Positions 35,023 through 43,602 of a stretch of DNA of 64,000 nt are shown here, piece after piece. Both the position numbers and the translations under genes were made by a program. Position 1 is the first letter of the stretch. Each line of letters starts with the position of its first letter. The notes below the pieces were generated by a model. The model had not been told where the DNA came from and made no database searches. It was given only the letters and a program-made list of their open reading frames with translations. Origin of the DNA: Colwellia sp. (GTDB taxonomy: Bacteria; Pseudomonadota; Gammaproteobacteria; Enterobacterales; Alteromonadaceae). Where the stretch lies: the NCBI GenBank assembly GCA_016765685.1, contig JAESPR010000058.1:5425-69424 (forward strand). The letters run 5' to 3'.

Positions 35023-35562
35023 TTAATCTATTGCGGTCAATACTTGATACTGTTCTGGTGTCAAGTTTGGTAATTGTTTCATAAAAGCAACCATAGCCCA
35101 GATGCGTTGATCATCATGAGTTATACCCCAAGCAGGCATTCCTGAAGCTTTAATACCGTGTTTAATCACCCAGAAATTTTTCCGCGCAGTTTGATCTGCA
35201 TCATCATCGCCATGTTCTTCATGACCATGATCTTCGTGAGTAAGCGCCAAGTTAGGTGGCGCAGGATATAATCCCAAACTCATATCACTTTCTTTTTGGC
35301 CAGGTTTTAAATGACAAGTTGAACACATAAATTCGTAATCTGTACCTCCCGTTAGTAGTAATTCTGGGTCACTTAAATCTGGCACGACAATATTACGAGA
35401 TGCTTTAGCAATGGAATTTTCTCTGGTTTCTTCTAAAAGCCAATAGACTAAATCACTATGGGGTTCATCCGCAGCAACATTGACAATACCTGAATACATA
35501 ACGGTAGTGCCTGCACCTAAGCCCAACACTGCAAGCAGTAATAAAAGTTTACTTATTTTCAT
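35023..35562 (-). CDS. Monoheme c-type cytochrome with His-rich insertion
   Basis: About 179 residues with an N-terminal signal/anchor (LLLLLAVLGLGAGTTVMYS), one heme c site (MCSTCHLKPG) and a likely Met ligand in ASGMPAWG. Between them is a His/Asp/Glu insertion (HEDHGHEEHGDDDAD) suited to metal binding. The ATG at 35562 has GAGGAA upstream and is chosen over the GTG two codons earlier. It lies in the Cus-type gene series, next to the DHSKM protein and the PepSY-NqrF fusion, so it may accept or donate electrons there. Confidence 0.85.
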   Translation of the reverse strand: MKISKLLLLLAVLGLGAGTTVMYSGIVNVAADEPHSDLVYWLLEETRENSIAKASRNIVVPDLSDPELLLTGGTDYEFMCSTCHLKPGQKESDMSLGLYPAPPNLALTHEDHGHEEHGDDDADQTARKNFWVIKHGIKASGMPAWGITHDDQRIWAMVAFMKQLPNLTPEQYQVLTAID

Positions 35563-35639
35563 TCTCACTTCCTCACAAGTTATTGGCCACTGATTACTGA
35601 TGTTTTAAACACCAATAATAAGTGACTTATAATGATTAA

Positions 35640-35945
35640 TTAATGGTCCTGTGCGTTATGACCATCAGTTTTTTTGCTGCTGTGTTCATCTTTTTTCATT
35701 TTACTGTGATCCATACCTTTCATGGCTTTTTTAGCCGCTTTAGCTTGTTTCATGCATTTTTTCATCATGGCAACAGCAACGGGATCTTTCATATCCATTT
35801 TACTGTGATCCATACCGCTGCAATTCGCTTTCTCTGCCTTTTTCACATGAAACTTTGGATCATGTGCGTTAGCTGTTCCTGATAGAGTAGCTGATAAAGT
35901 AATGGTTGGTATTAATACCAAGGCGATTTTAGTTAACGTTTTCAT
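35640..35945 (-). CDS. Secreted Met/His-rich DHSKM protein
   Basis: About 101 residues from the ATG at 35945 (GGAGAGA upstream); the longer ORF of the track runs into the previous gene. It has a signal peptide (cleaved after TANA), then a mature chain containing GMDHSKM twice (CSGMDHSKMDMKD and MKGMDHSKMKKDEH), a Cys pair and a Lys/His-rich tail. MDHSKM-type Met/His motifs bind Cu(I)/Ag(I) in CopA- and CopB-type periplasmic proteins. It is likely a periplasmic copper buffer of the Cus-type series; the family name is unknown to me. Confidence 0.75.
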   Translation of the reverse strand: MKTLTKIALVLIPTITLSATLSGTANAHDPKFHVKKAEKANCSGMDHSKMDMKDPVAVAMMKKCMKQAKAAKKAMKGMDHSKMKKDEHSSKKTDGHNAQDH

Positions 35946-35979
35946 TTTTTCTCTCCTACTAGTTAGTAAATAAATATTA

Positions 35980-37842
35980 TTACGAGAATACATCGAAAGC
36001 AATATCGCTTTCTTGCACTCCTTTTTCTTTTAATAAGCTCATTGTTTCTGTCATCATGCTTTGTGGGCCACATAAATAGAACTCTAAATTATCAATGCTG
36101 TCCAAATTATCGAGATTCAACTCAAGTAGTTGTTGACCATATCCTGTCGCCCCTAACCACTCATCATTTGCCTGCGATAATGTCGGATAATAATGAAAGT
36201 ACTCATGCTCAAGTGCTAACTGATAAAACTCTTTTGCATAAAGTAAATCACTTTCCTTACGTGCGCCGTAGAAAAAATGAATAGGACGATTATTACCCCC
36301 TGCGTCATTCTTATTTTTCTCATTTATCGCTATTTGCTCTTCAATTAATGCTTTTAACGGTGCCATTCCTGAACCAGCACCTAACATGACCATGGTTTTA
36401 GTGCTGTTAGGGGCGGCAAAGAATTCTTCAAAAGGACCAATCGCGTCAATGGATGCTCCGAGTGATAAATTACAAAGATAACTAGAACCAACACCAGGTA
36501 TCACTTTATGATCCGGAGCCGTCTGAATTTTAACGGTAAAAACAAGTTCTCCATTATTTGTTGAAGGTTCAGCTAGTGAATAACTGCGCGTACAGGCGAG
36601 GTGTTCATATTCCAAGTGATCAATATGATGCCAGTGAGGTTTTAAATTCTCAGGCAAATTTAACGGAATTGAAACACCTTTAGCGGCAGGAATAAAAAAG
36701 CGCATAAAGGCACCCGCTTTATAAGGAAGTGCCGGTTCATCTTTAACTTTAAACCGTAACTCTTTCATGAACGGGCTAACAAAACGGCTAGCAGATAATA
36801 CCAAGGCATGTTTTTTTGCCTCGGTAACATCCATTAACGTCATGTGTTCAACATCAGTACTAAAATGCTGACAAGCTAGGCGGAAACCTTGTTGTAATTC
36901 TTTGTCGGTGAAGTGCAGCTGATCTGCTGATGTTGGTGTGCTCACTGGACTTATCATTACTTTACAACGACCACAGGTACCACCACCGCCACAAGTTGAA
37001 GGTAAGGCAATATCGTGTTCAATAAGACCATCTAACAAGTTTTTGTGATTTGAAAGCTTGACTGTACCCATGCTTTTTTGGTTTTTATCAAATAACTTCA
37101 CCCCTTGAACTTTTGAAAAATACTTAACTCGGTATTGTCCACGTAAACCAAGATCTATAGTCCAAATCAAGCCAGTAAGACTTAACCATAGAGTAACAAA
37201 GGCAAAAATTATTATTTGCAGACTATTAAAGCCCGGCTCTCCTCCTAAAAAGGAATAATCCATAAAGTGCAACATGAAAAAGAAATCAGCGAAACGTTTA
37301 TCCTCATCACTATGACCAACAAGTCGCCCTGAGCCTTGTTCTACATAAACACTGGTATAAATATTATCGGAAAAGTTAATTTGCCAAGTAGCATTTTTTT
37401 GCCTAGCAAAATCTTCTATCTTACCGGTAATTAACTCTGTGGAAACAATATTCCCAGGCCCCGTATATGATTTGAGTGCGATTTGTTGAGCAAAGCTTTG
37501 ATCAATCACTTTCTTCTCACCAGAATAGGCATCAACTAAGGTATATTCATTTTCAAAATTACGGTACAAACCTTTTACATGGGTTAACAAATAGAAAGGT
37601 TGTCCTAAAATGTTAGTAGGCGTTATTGATACACTGGGTTTGAACTTTTCAAGTACTTCTTTAAAGTCAACTAGACGGCTACTGTCAACATTCACCACCT
37701 GTTTTTGTGTGCTTCGGTATGTATGACCGCCCGCTTTAGTATGATCCATATTATTGAAAAATATACCGCTAGCTAACCAAAGTAAAAATTGGATACCGAC
37801 AAAAACAGAGGTCCATTTATGAATTTTTCGTATAAAAGGCAT
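35980..37842 (-). CDS. PepSY membrane domain fused to NqrF-like NADH reductase
   Basis: A 620-residue fusion. Residues 1-240 form a PepSY-TM unit: helix 1 with IHKWTSVFVG, a periplasmic domain, HFMDYSFLG (His192), and helix 2 near 208-230. Residues 245-340 form a [2Fe-2S] domain with Cys284, Cys290, Cys293 and Cys324 (CGGGGTCGRC), spaced as in NqrF. Residues 345-620 are a ferredoxin-reductase module: FAD-binding TRSYSL (418-423), NAD-binding GAGSGMAPL (488-496) and CGPQ (591-594). Predicted flow is NADH to FAD to 2Fe-2S, then across the membrane. His8 and His192 are candidate heme ligands. The start overlaps the previous PepSY gene (TAATG) and has GGAGGA. Confidence 0.88.
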   Translation of the reverse strand: MPFIRKIHKWTSVFVGIQFLLWLASGIFFNNMDHTKAGGHTYRSTQKQVVNVDSSRLVDFKEVLEKFKPSVSITPTNILGQPFYLLTHVKGLYRNFENEYTLVDAYSGEKKVIDQSFAQQIALKSYTGPGNIVSTELITGKIEDFARQKNATWQINFSDNIYTSVYVEQGSGRLVGHSDEDKRFADFFFMLHFMDYSFLGGEPGFNSLQIIIFAFVTLWLSLTGLIWTIDLGLRGQYRVKYFSKVQGVKLFDKNQKSMGTVKLSNHKNLLDGLIEHDIALPSTCGGGGTCGRCKVMISPVSTPTSADQLHFTDKELQQGFRLACQHFSTDVEHMTLMDVTEAKKHALVLSASRFVSPFMKELRFKVKDEPALPYKAGAFMRFFIPAAKGVSIPLNLPENLKPHWHHIDHLEYEHLACTRSYSLAEPSTNNGELVFTVKIQTAPDHKVIPGVGSSYLCNLSLGASIDAIGPFEEFFAAPNSTKTMVMLGAGSGMAPLKALIEEQIAINEKNKNDAGGNNRPIHFFYGARKESDLLYAKEFYQLALEHEYFHYYPTLSQANDEWLGATGYGQQLLELNLDNLDSIDNLEFYLCGPQSMMTETMSLLKEKGVQESDIAFDVFS

Positions 37843-38582
37843 TAAACACTTCCTCCTTGAACATTATCTTGACTGACAGCGGCAATGGTCTCTTTTTTAA
37901 ACACACGAAAATACGTTAAGATAAGTCCCATAACCGCCGCCACAATACTAAAAAGTGTGAACCAAAATAATAACCAGTTATCAATTTCACCATCACTGTA
38001 ATCCATCATATGAAAGTTAAACATCCAATCAAAAAGACGCCAAAACTCATGGCGTTTAGCCAATAATTTACCACTGGTTATTGAAATATAAAGTGATGGA
38101 CTACCGAAATTATCAAAATTTATCCGCCATGCGGGTAGTGAACTATAAACGCGACGACTTAACTCAAAAGGAGGATTGTCGGTAATTAATTCGGTATCAC
38201 GCACCTCACCACTCCCGGTGTACAAGTGTTTTGCGGCGGCTATAGCTTCACTTTCGGTTAATGGCGAAAGTTGTTTACCATTACTTGCCGTCACCAAAAA
38301 CTTTTCATCTTCTTGATTAAAACGATAAACTTCTTGATTAATAAAGATACCTAATTCAATTTTTTCCGCGTCTGGATAACGAATTAATAACTGCTTAAGG
38401 GAAAAATCAATCTTATTACTGTCAATTTTAGTTTGATGGTTTTCAATTAAGCTATCACCATGAATATAGTCAATATCAAAAAAGACCATATAAGCTCCGG
38501 TAACTGACCAAATTACAAATTGGACACCTAAAAATAACATTAACCACTTATGATATTTTCGACTAGTTTTTAATAAACTCAT
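37842..38582 (-). CDS. PepSY-domain membrane protein
   Basis: A 246-residue protein with two TM helices bracketing a periplasmic PepSY-like domain: helix 1 with YHKWLMLFLGVQ, the domain containing YTGSGEVRDTELI, FHMMDYSDG and helix 2 (LLFWFTLFSIVAAVMGLIL). It aligns by eye with the N-terminal third of the next gene (YTGPGNIVSTELI, HFMDYS), so it is a paralogue lacking the reductase. The HKW and FHMMDY histidines are conserved in both. It is coupled to the fusion gene by TAATG, which suggests a heterodimer in the inner membrane. Confidence 0.85.
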   Translation of the reverse strand: MSLLKTSRKYHKWLMLFLGVQFVIWSVTGAYMVFFDIDYIHGDSLIENHQTKIDSNKIDFSLKQLLIRYPDAEKIELGIFINQEVYRFNQEDEKFLVTASNGKQLSPLTESEAIAAAKHLYTGSGEVRDTELITDNPPFELSRRVYSSLPAWRINFDNFGSPSLYISITSGKLLAKRHEFWRLFDWMFNFHMMDYSDGEIDNWLLFWFTLFSIVAAVMGLILTYFRVFKKETIAAVSQDNVQGGSV

Positions 38583-38665
38583 TGCATTATTCCAAATATT
38601 TTTTTAATTAAATCGTCCTTAGATTAAACGAGAGTTGTGCTAGACAACCCTCGTTTCAGCTATAA

Positions 38666-41600
38666 CTAGCTTGATTCCGGTAAAGCTAAATCAACTTTAT
38701 TCTCTTCCTCAACATCTTTTTTCAAGCTTGTTGAGCGCCAAATGTAAAACAATACGGGTAGCACTAAAAGTGTCAGTAACATAGCACTGGCCATACCGCC
38801 AACCATAGGCGCGGCAATTCGGCTCATAACATTAGAGCCCGTACCCGTACCGTATAAAATGGGTAATAACCCAACAATAACGGTGCCACCTGTCATCATA
38901 ATAGGGCGAACGCGTAAACCAGCACCTTGTAACACGGCTTGCAGCAGATCAGCTTTGGTGGTGGTGATACCTTGCGCTTTATGCTCAGCCAACAAATGCT
39001 GATAAGCCTGATTTAAGTACACTAACATGATCACGCCTATTTCTACCGCAACCCCGGCTAAGGCAATAAAACCAACGCCCACCGCAACTGAAAAGTTAAA
39101 ACCTTCTAGGTACATTAACCAAATACTGCCAACCATGGCTAGCGGTAACGTACCCATGATCATGGCAACTTCAATGATATTTCTAAAATTCAAATATAAT
39201 AAAAAGATGATAATAGCCAAAGTTAATGGAATAACATAAGTGAGTTTTGCTTTCGCGCGCTCCATATATTCGTACTGTCCAGCCCATAAAATGGAATAAC
39301 CTGCAGGTAATACCAGCTCATCCGCAATCACTTGTTGAGCGTGTTGAACATAGGTACCGACATCTATGCCTTCAATATCAATGTACGCCCAACCATTTAA
39401 ACGCGCATTTTCAGACTTGATCGCCGGCGGTCCATCTTCAACATAAACATTAGCCACATCACCTAGCGAAATACGTTGACCATTCGGCGTAACAATTGGC
39501 AACAGTGATAATTGCTCAGGCGAATTACGGTAATCTTGTGGATAACGTATATTCACTGGATAACGCTCCAACCCTTCTACGGTTTGGGTGACGTTCATGC
39601 CACCAATAGCAGTAGCCACTACTTGTTGAATTTCTTTAATGTTCAAACCGTAACGGGCAGCTTTAGCTCGTTGAATATCCACTTTGATATAACGACCACC
39701 GGCAACTCGCTCTGAATAAACCGACGCGGTGCCAGGTACATCTTTTAAAATCACTTCAATTTGCTTGCCTATATCTTGAATAACGTTGAGTTCAGGCCCT
39801 GCTATTTTGATACCTACTGGGGTTTTTATCCCCGTGGCTAACATATCTATCCGGGTTTTTATCGGCATTACCCAAGCATTAGTGACCCCAGGTATTTTTA
39901 CTAAGGCATCAAGCTCTTTTTTCAAACTTTCTGTGGTCATGCCTTCACGCCATTCACTTTTAGGTTTAAGTTGAATAAAAGTTTCTATCATAGTTAATGG
40001 CGCAGGATCGGTTGCGGTTTCCGCACGGCCAATTTTACCAAAAACAGTTTTTACCTCAGGTACGGTTTTAATTAATTTATCCGTTTGCTGTAATAATTGA
40101 CGCGCTTGACCAATAGATATGCCCGGATAAGTAGTGGGCATATACATTAAATCACCTTCATCAAGCGGTGGAATAAATTCACTGCCAATTTTATCAATGG
40201 GATAAATACCAATCGCTAATACCGCTAACGCGGCAACTAAAGTAACTTTAGGCCAATGCAATACTGCATTTAACGCCGGCATATACAACTTGGTTAAAAA
40301 GCGATTTACCGGGTTTTTTTGTTCTGGTAGTATTTTACCGCGAATAAAATACCCCATTAATACCGGCACTAAGGTAATAGCAAGGGCAGCAGAAGCAGCC
40401 ATGGCATAGGTTTTAGTATAAGCCAGTGGCGAGAACATTCGTCCTTCTTGCGCCTCTAAGGTAAAAACGGGCACAAAACTTACCGTAATAATTAATAAAC
40501 TAAAGAATAACGCGGGACCTACTTCACTGGCGGCTTCCACTACTATTTTCCAGCGGTTTTCATCAGTTAATGGTGTCTTCTCCATATGTTTATGCATATT
40601 TTCTATCATAACAATAGCACCATCAACCATAGCACCAATGGCGATAGCAATGCCCCCTAACGACATAATATTAGCGTTCAATCCTTGCGCGTGCATGACA
40701 GTAAAGGCGGCTAATATACCCACAGGAATACTGATAATAACCACTAGCGACGAACGTAAATGGAATAAGAAGATAAGACACACTAAAGCGACTACGCCAA
40801 ACTCTTCTAACAATTTCATCGCTAAATTGTCTACCGCGCGCTCAATTAACGCAGAGCGGTCGTAAACAGGCACAATTTCCACGCCTTCAGGCAGGCCTTT
40901 TTTCAATTGTTCTAATTTGGCTTTTACGCCATTAATCACTTCTTGGGCATTTTCACCAAAACGCATTACTACAATGCCGCCAACGACTTCACCTTCACCG
41001 TTCAGCTCGGCAATACCACGACGCATTTGTGGGCCTGTGCCTATTTCAGCAACATCTTTAAGTAATAAAGGGGTGCCGTTGTTATTAACCCCTAGCGGGA
41101 TGTTTTCTAAATCTTCAACACTTTTGATATAACCCGTTGCTCTAACCATATATTCAGCTTCAGCCATTTCCACCACTGAGGCGCCAATTTCTTGATTACC
41201 TTCTTTGATCGCCATTTGGATCATCGACAATGGAATACCAAAAGCGCGTAATTTATCAGGGTTAATTTTTACTTGGTATTGCTTGACCATGCCGCCCAGT
41301 GCCGATACTTCGGAAACTCCCGCCACGGTTTGCAATTCAAACTTTAAGAACCAATCTTGAATACTGCGTAATTGACTTAAATCGTGCTTACCTGTTTTAT
41401 CTTGCAGCGCATAAATATAAACCCAACCAACACCCGTAGCATCGGGGCCTAATTGTGGTCTGGCTTTGGCGGGTAAATCAGGGGCTACTTGACTTAAGTA
41501 TTCTAAAACCCGCGAACGCGCCCAATATAGATCGGTATCTTCGTCAAAAATGACATACACATACGAATCACCAAAAAATGAGTAACCACGTACCGTTACC

Positions 41601-41836
41601 GCACCTGGCACCGATAACATAGCGGTGGTTAACGGGTAAGTGACCTGATCTTCCACTACTTGTGGCGCTTGGCCTGGAAAACTAGTTTTAATAATAACTT
41701 GTACGTCAGACAAGTCAGGCAAGGCATCAATGGGTGTATTCTTAACTGAATACAAGCCAGCGCCAACGATGATCATGGTGGCTAATATAACAAAAAATCG
41801 ATTTCCCACCGACCAGCGAATAATTGCTGCAATCAT
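38666..41836 (-). CDS. cusA: CusA-type Cu(I)/Ag(I) RND efflux pump
   Basis: A 1056-residue HME-RND inner-membrane pump. Diagnostic segments are LPDLSDVQVIIKTSFPGQAPQ, GVGWVYIYAL, TDPAPLTMIETFIQLKP, RIDMLATGIKTPVGIK and the TM4 relay AIGAMVDGAIVMIEN. These follow E. coli CusA closely, including methionines in the APLxMxET and RIDML contexts that correspond to the metal-binding Met cluster. AGGAG precedes the ATG. It is in operon order after CusC and CusB and before the PepSY genes. Confidence 0.95.
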   Translation of the reverse strand: MIAAIIRWSVGNRFFVILATMIIVGAGLYSVKNTPIDALPDLSDVQVIIKTSFPGQAPQVVEDQVTYPLTTAMLSVPGAVTVRGYSFFGDSYVYVIFDEDTDLYWARSRVLEYLSQVAPDLPAKARPQLGPDATGVGWVYIYALQDKTGKHDLSQLRSIQDWFLKFELQTVAGVSEVSALGGMVKQYQVKINPDKLRAFGIPLSMIQMAIKEGNQEIGASVVEMAEAEYMVRATGYIKSVEDLENIPLGVNNNGTPLLLKDVAEIGTGPQMRRGIAELNGEGEVVGGIVVMRFGENAQEVINGVKAKLEQLKKGLPEGVEIVPVYDRSALIERAVDNLAMKLLEEFGVVALVCLIFLFHLRSSLVVIISIPVGILAAFTVMHAQGLNANIMSLGGIAIAIGAMVDGAIVMIENMHKHMEKTPLTDENRWKIVVEAASEVGPALFFSLLIITVSFVPVFTLEAQEGRMFSPLAYTKTYAMAASAALAITLVPVLMGYFIRGKILPEQKNPVNRFLTKLYMPALNAVLHWPKVTLVAALAVLAIGIYPIDKIGSEFIPPLDEGDLMYMPTTYPGISIGQARQLLQQTDKLIKTVPEVKTVFGKIGRAETATDPAPLTMIETFIQLKPKSEWREGMTTESLKKELDALVKIPGVTNAWVMPIKTRIDMLATGIKTPVGIKIAGPELNVIQDIGKQIEVILKDVPGTASVYSERVAGGRYIKVDIQRAKAARYGLNIKEIQQVVATAIGGMNVTQTVEGLERYPVNIRYPQDYRNSPEQLSLLPIVTPNGQRISLGDVANVYVEDGPPAIKSENARLNGWAYIDIEGIDVGTYVQHAQQVIADELVLPAGYSILWAGQYEYMERAKAKLTYVIPLTLAIIIFLLYLNFRNIIEVAMIMGTLPLAMVGSIWLMYLEGFNFSVAVGVGFIALAGVAVEIGVIMLVYLNQAYQHLLAEHKAQGITTTKADLLQAVLQGAGLRVRPIMMTGGTVIVGLLPILYGTGTGSNVMSRIAAPMVGGMASAMLLTLLVLPVLFYIWRSTSLKKDVEEENKVDLALPESS

Positions 41837-41855
41837 AATTCAATTACTCCTATCG

Positions 41856-43601
41856 TTAGTGACTTGAATGATCAGATGATTCTTCATTTGAAGCGTCTGT
41901 CATTGGTTTAATTTCAGTAATGATGAAGTTGCCATCTCGAATTTCAAAGGTAAAATCAACCATCATGTCAACAGCTAAGCTTGTTAAATTAACGCCTTCA
42001 TCCGCGATGAAGTCAACCGTTTCTGCTGGTCTATCCCATTTATCAATGGCACCACGATTAATGGTGATCATGCCATGATCTGCCATTAATGCAGTGATGG
42101 TACCCATAACAGTAGCGCGACTTACTTGTTTTTCTCCTAGCTCTATTGCACTAACAACATAGTCCCCTGTATCGGTTTTCTGGATTTGCACTTGTACCGT
42201 CAACCCTTCACTTAAGTTTGAAAAATCAACATCTTGGTTGGCAATAAAGTCCATAGTCATTATTGGCCATCCCCATGCACTAATCGCTTCATGCTCTAGG
42301 GTTAACATTTTATGCCCTGCCATCATGCTGATAATATTAGCCTGTACCCATACCGAAGTAGGAGCCGCTTCATCAACACCGTCATCATGGTTCATGCGTT
42401 TAAAATCTGACGTTTTACTTGATTCTGAGTCCAATAAAAATTGCGCTGAACTCACAACCATTTCACCTTCACTAATACCCGAAAGAATTTCAACACTCTC
42501 GCTATCAAAGCGCCCTACTTTCACTTCTACAGATTTAAAACTACCTTCGCCCAGTGCTAGTACCACTCGGTCTTGATTACCGGTACGAATTAAAGCTTCT
42601 TTAGGAATTAATAACGCACTTTTATCCGCACTGGTATGAATAGAAATTTGCGCAAACATATTCGGTTTAAACTCACCATTAGCATTATTAAAACGAATAC
42701 GTACTTTAACCGTACGTGTTTTGGCATCTAATGTTGGGTAAACATAATCAATTTTTCCTTGATAAATTTGACCAGGCAAATAGTCTAAGATCATCGTTAA
42801 TGGGGTGCCTACTTGTACTTGCGCCGCTTGACGCTCAAATACTTCAGCTTCAACCCAAACTTCACTTAAATCACCAATAGATAAAATGGTCGCGCCTGGT
42901 TTAACAAAAAAACCTTCACGAATTTTCAAGTTTTCAACGACACCTTTTTGTGGAGCATAAAAGGTAATGTTTTGAGAAACTTTTCTGGTTTTCTTTAATC
43001 TTTTAATTGCCGAGGTTGGAATTTGCAAAGCCATTAATCTGTCTTCAGCTGCCGTTATCAAACGCTTATTTTTACGATCTAACGCCAGTAATAATTCCTC
43101 TTGAGCATTGACTAACTGAGGTGAATATATATCGTAAAGCGCTTGACCTTTTTCTACTGGGTCACCAATGGCTTTTACATAAAGTTTTTCTATCCAACCT
43201 TCAACGCGCGGATGGATATGCACTAACCTGTCTTCATCGTAAGCCACATAACCCACTGTGTCTATTTGGGTATGTAGGGCTTTATATTGAGCGGTAACGG
43301 TGCGAACACCCAAGTTATTGACCACATCAGGTGAGATACGAATAGTACCTTTTCCTTCGTCTGGGCCTGAGCCGTCGTTACCATAATAAGGAATAAGATC
43401 CATGCCCATAGGAGATTTACCCGGCTTGTCGCGGGTATAATTTGCATCCATTGGTGCAACCCAATAAAGCGGTTTTTTCTCAGCCGATGCAGTATTACTA
43501 CCCGACTCGCCACCCGTAGGCATTAACACATTATAAATACCAAAAGTAAGCACCGATCCTATGACCGCACCCAATAGAGTATGTTTCATTGTAGAGCTCA
43601 T
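41856..43601 (-). CDS. cusB: CusB-type adaptor with two C-terminal CusF-like domains
   Basis: About 581 residues. The ATG at 43601, with AAGGAA upstream, is preferred to the TTG at 43622. Order: signal/anchor, a heavy-metal-binding motif (WVAPMDANYTRDKPGKSPMG, with the usual Cys replaced), lipoyl and hairpin regions, a beta-barrel, then a C-terminal extension of about 150 residues with two CusF-like OB folds. The first keeps the CusF copper ligands in context (LEHEAISAWGWPIMTMDF: His, Trp, Met, Met). The second (NRGAIDKWDRPAETVDF) has lost all four. In E. coli, CusF is a separate protein. It starts one base past the cusC stop. Confidence 0.92.
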   Translation of the reverse strand: MSSTMKHTLLGAVIGSVLTFGIYNVLMPTGGESGSNTASAEKKPLYWVAPMDANYTRDKPGKSPMGMDLIPYYGNDGSGPDEGKGTIRISPDVVNNLGVRTVTAQYKALHTQIDTVGYVAYDEDRLVHIHPRVEGWIEKLYVKAIGDPVEKGQALYDIYSPQLVNAQEELLLALDRKNKRLITAAEDRLMALQIPTSAIKRLKKTRKVSQNITFYAPQKGVVENLKIREGFFVKPGATILSIGDLSEVWVEAEVFERQAAQVQVGTPLTMILDYLPGQIYQGKIDYVYPTLDAKTRTVKVRIRFNNANGEFKPNMFAQISIHTSADKSALLIPKEALIRTGNQDRVVLALGEGSFKSVEVKVGRFDSESVEILSGISEGEMVVSSAQFLLDSESSKTSDFKRMNHDDGVDEAAPTSVWVQANIISMMAGHKMLTLEHEAISAWGWPIMTMDFIANQDVDFSNLSEGLTVQVQIQKTDTGDYVVSAIELGEKQVSRATVMGTITALMADHGMITINRGAIDKWDRPAETVDFIADEGVNLTSLAVDMMVDFTFEIRDGNFIITEIKPMTDASNEESSDHSSH

Positions 43602-43602
43602 G

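Noticed and set aside
35643-35882. Plus-strand Phe/His-rich ORF opposite the DHSKM protein
   Set aside because: Its composition is the reverse complement of Lys/Met/His codons; no ribosome binding site.
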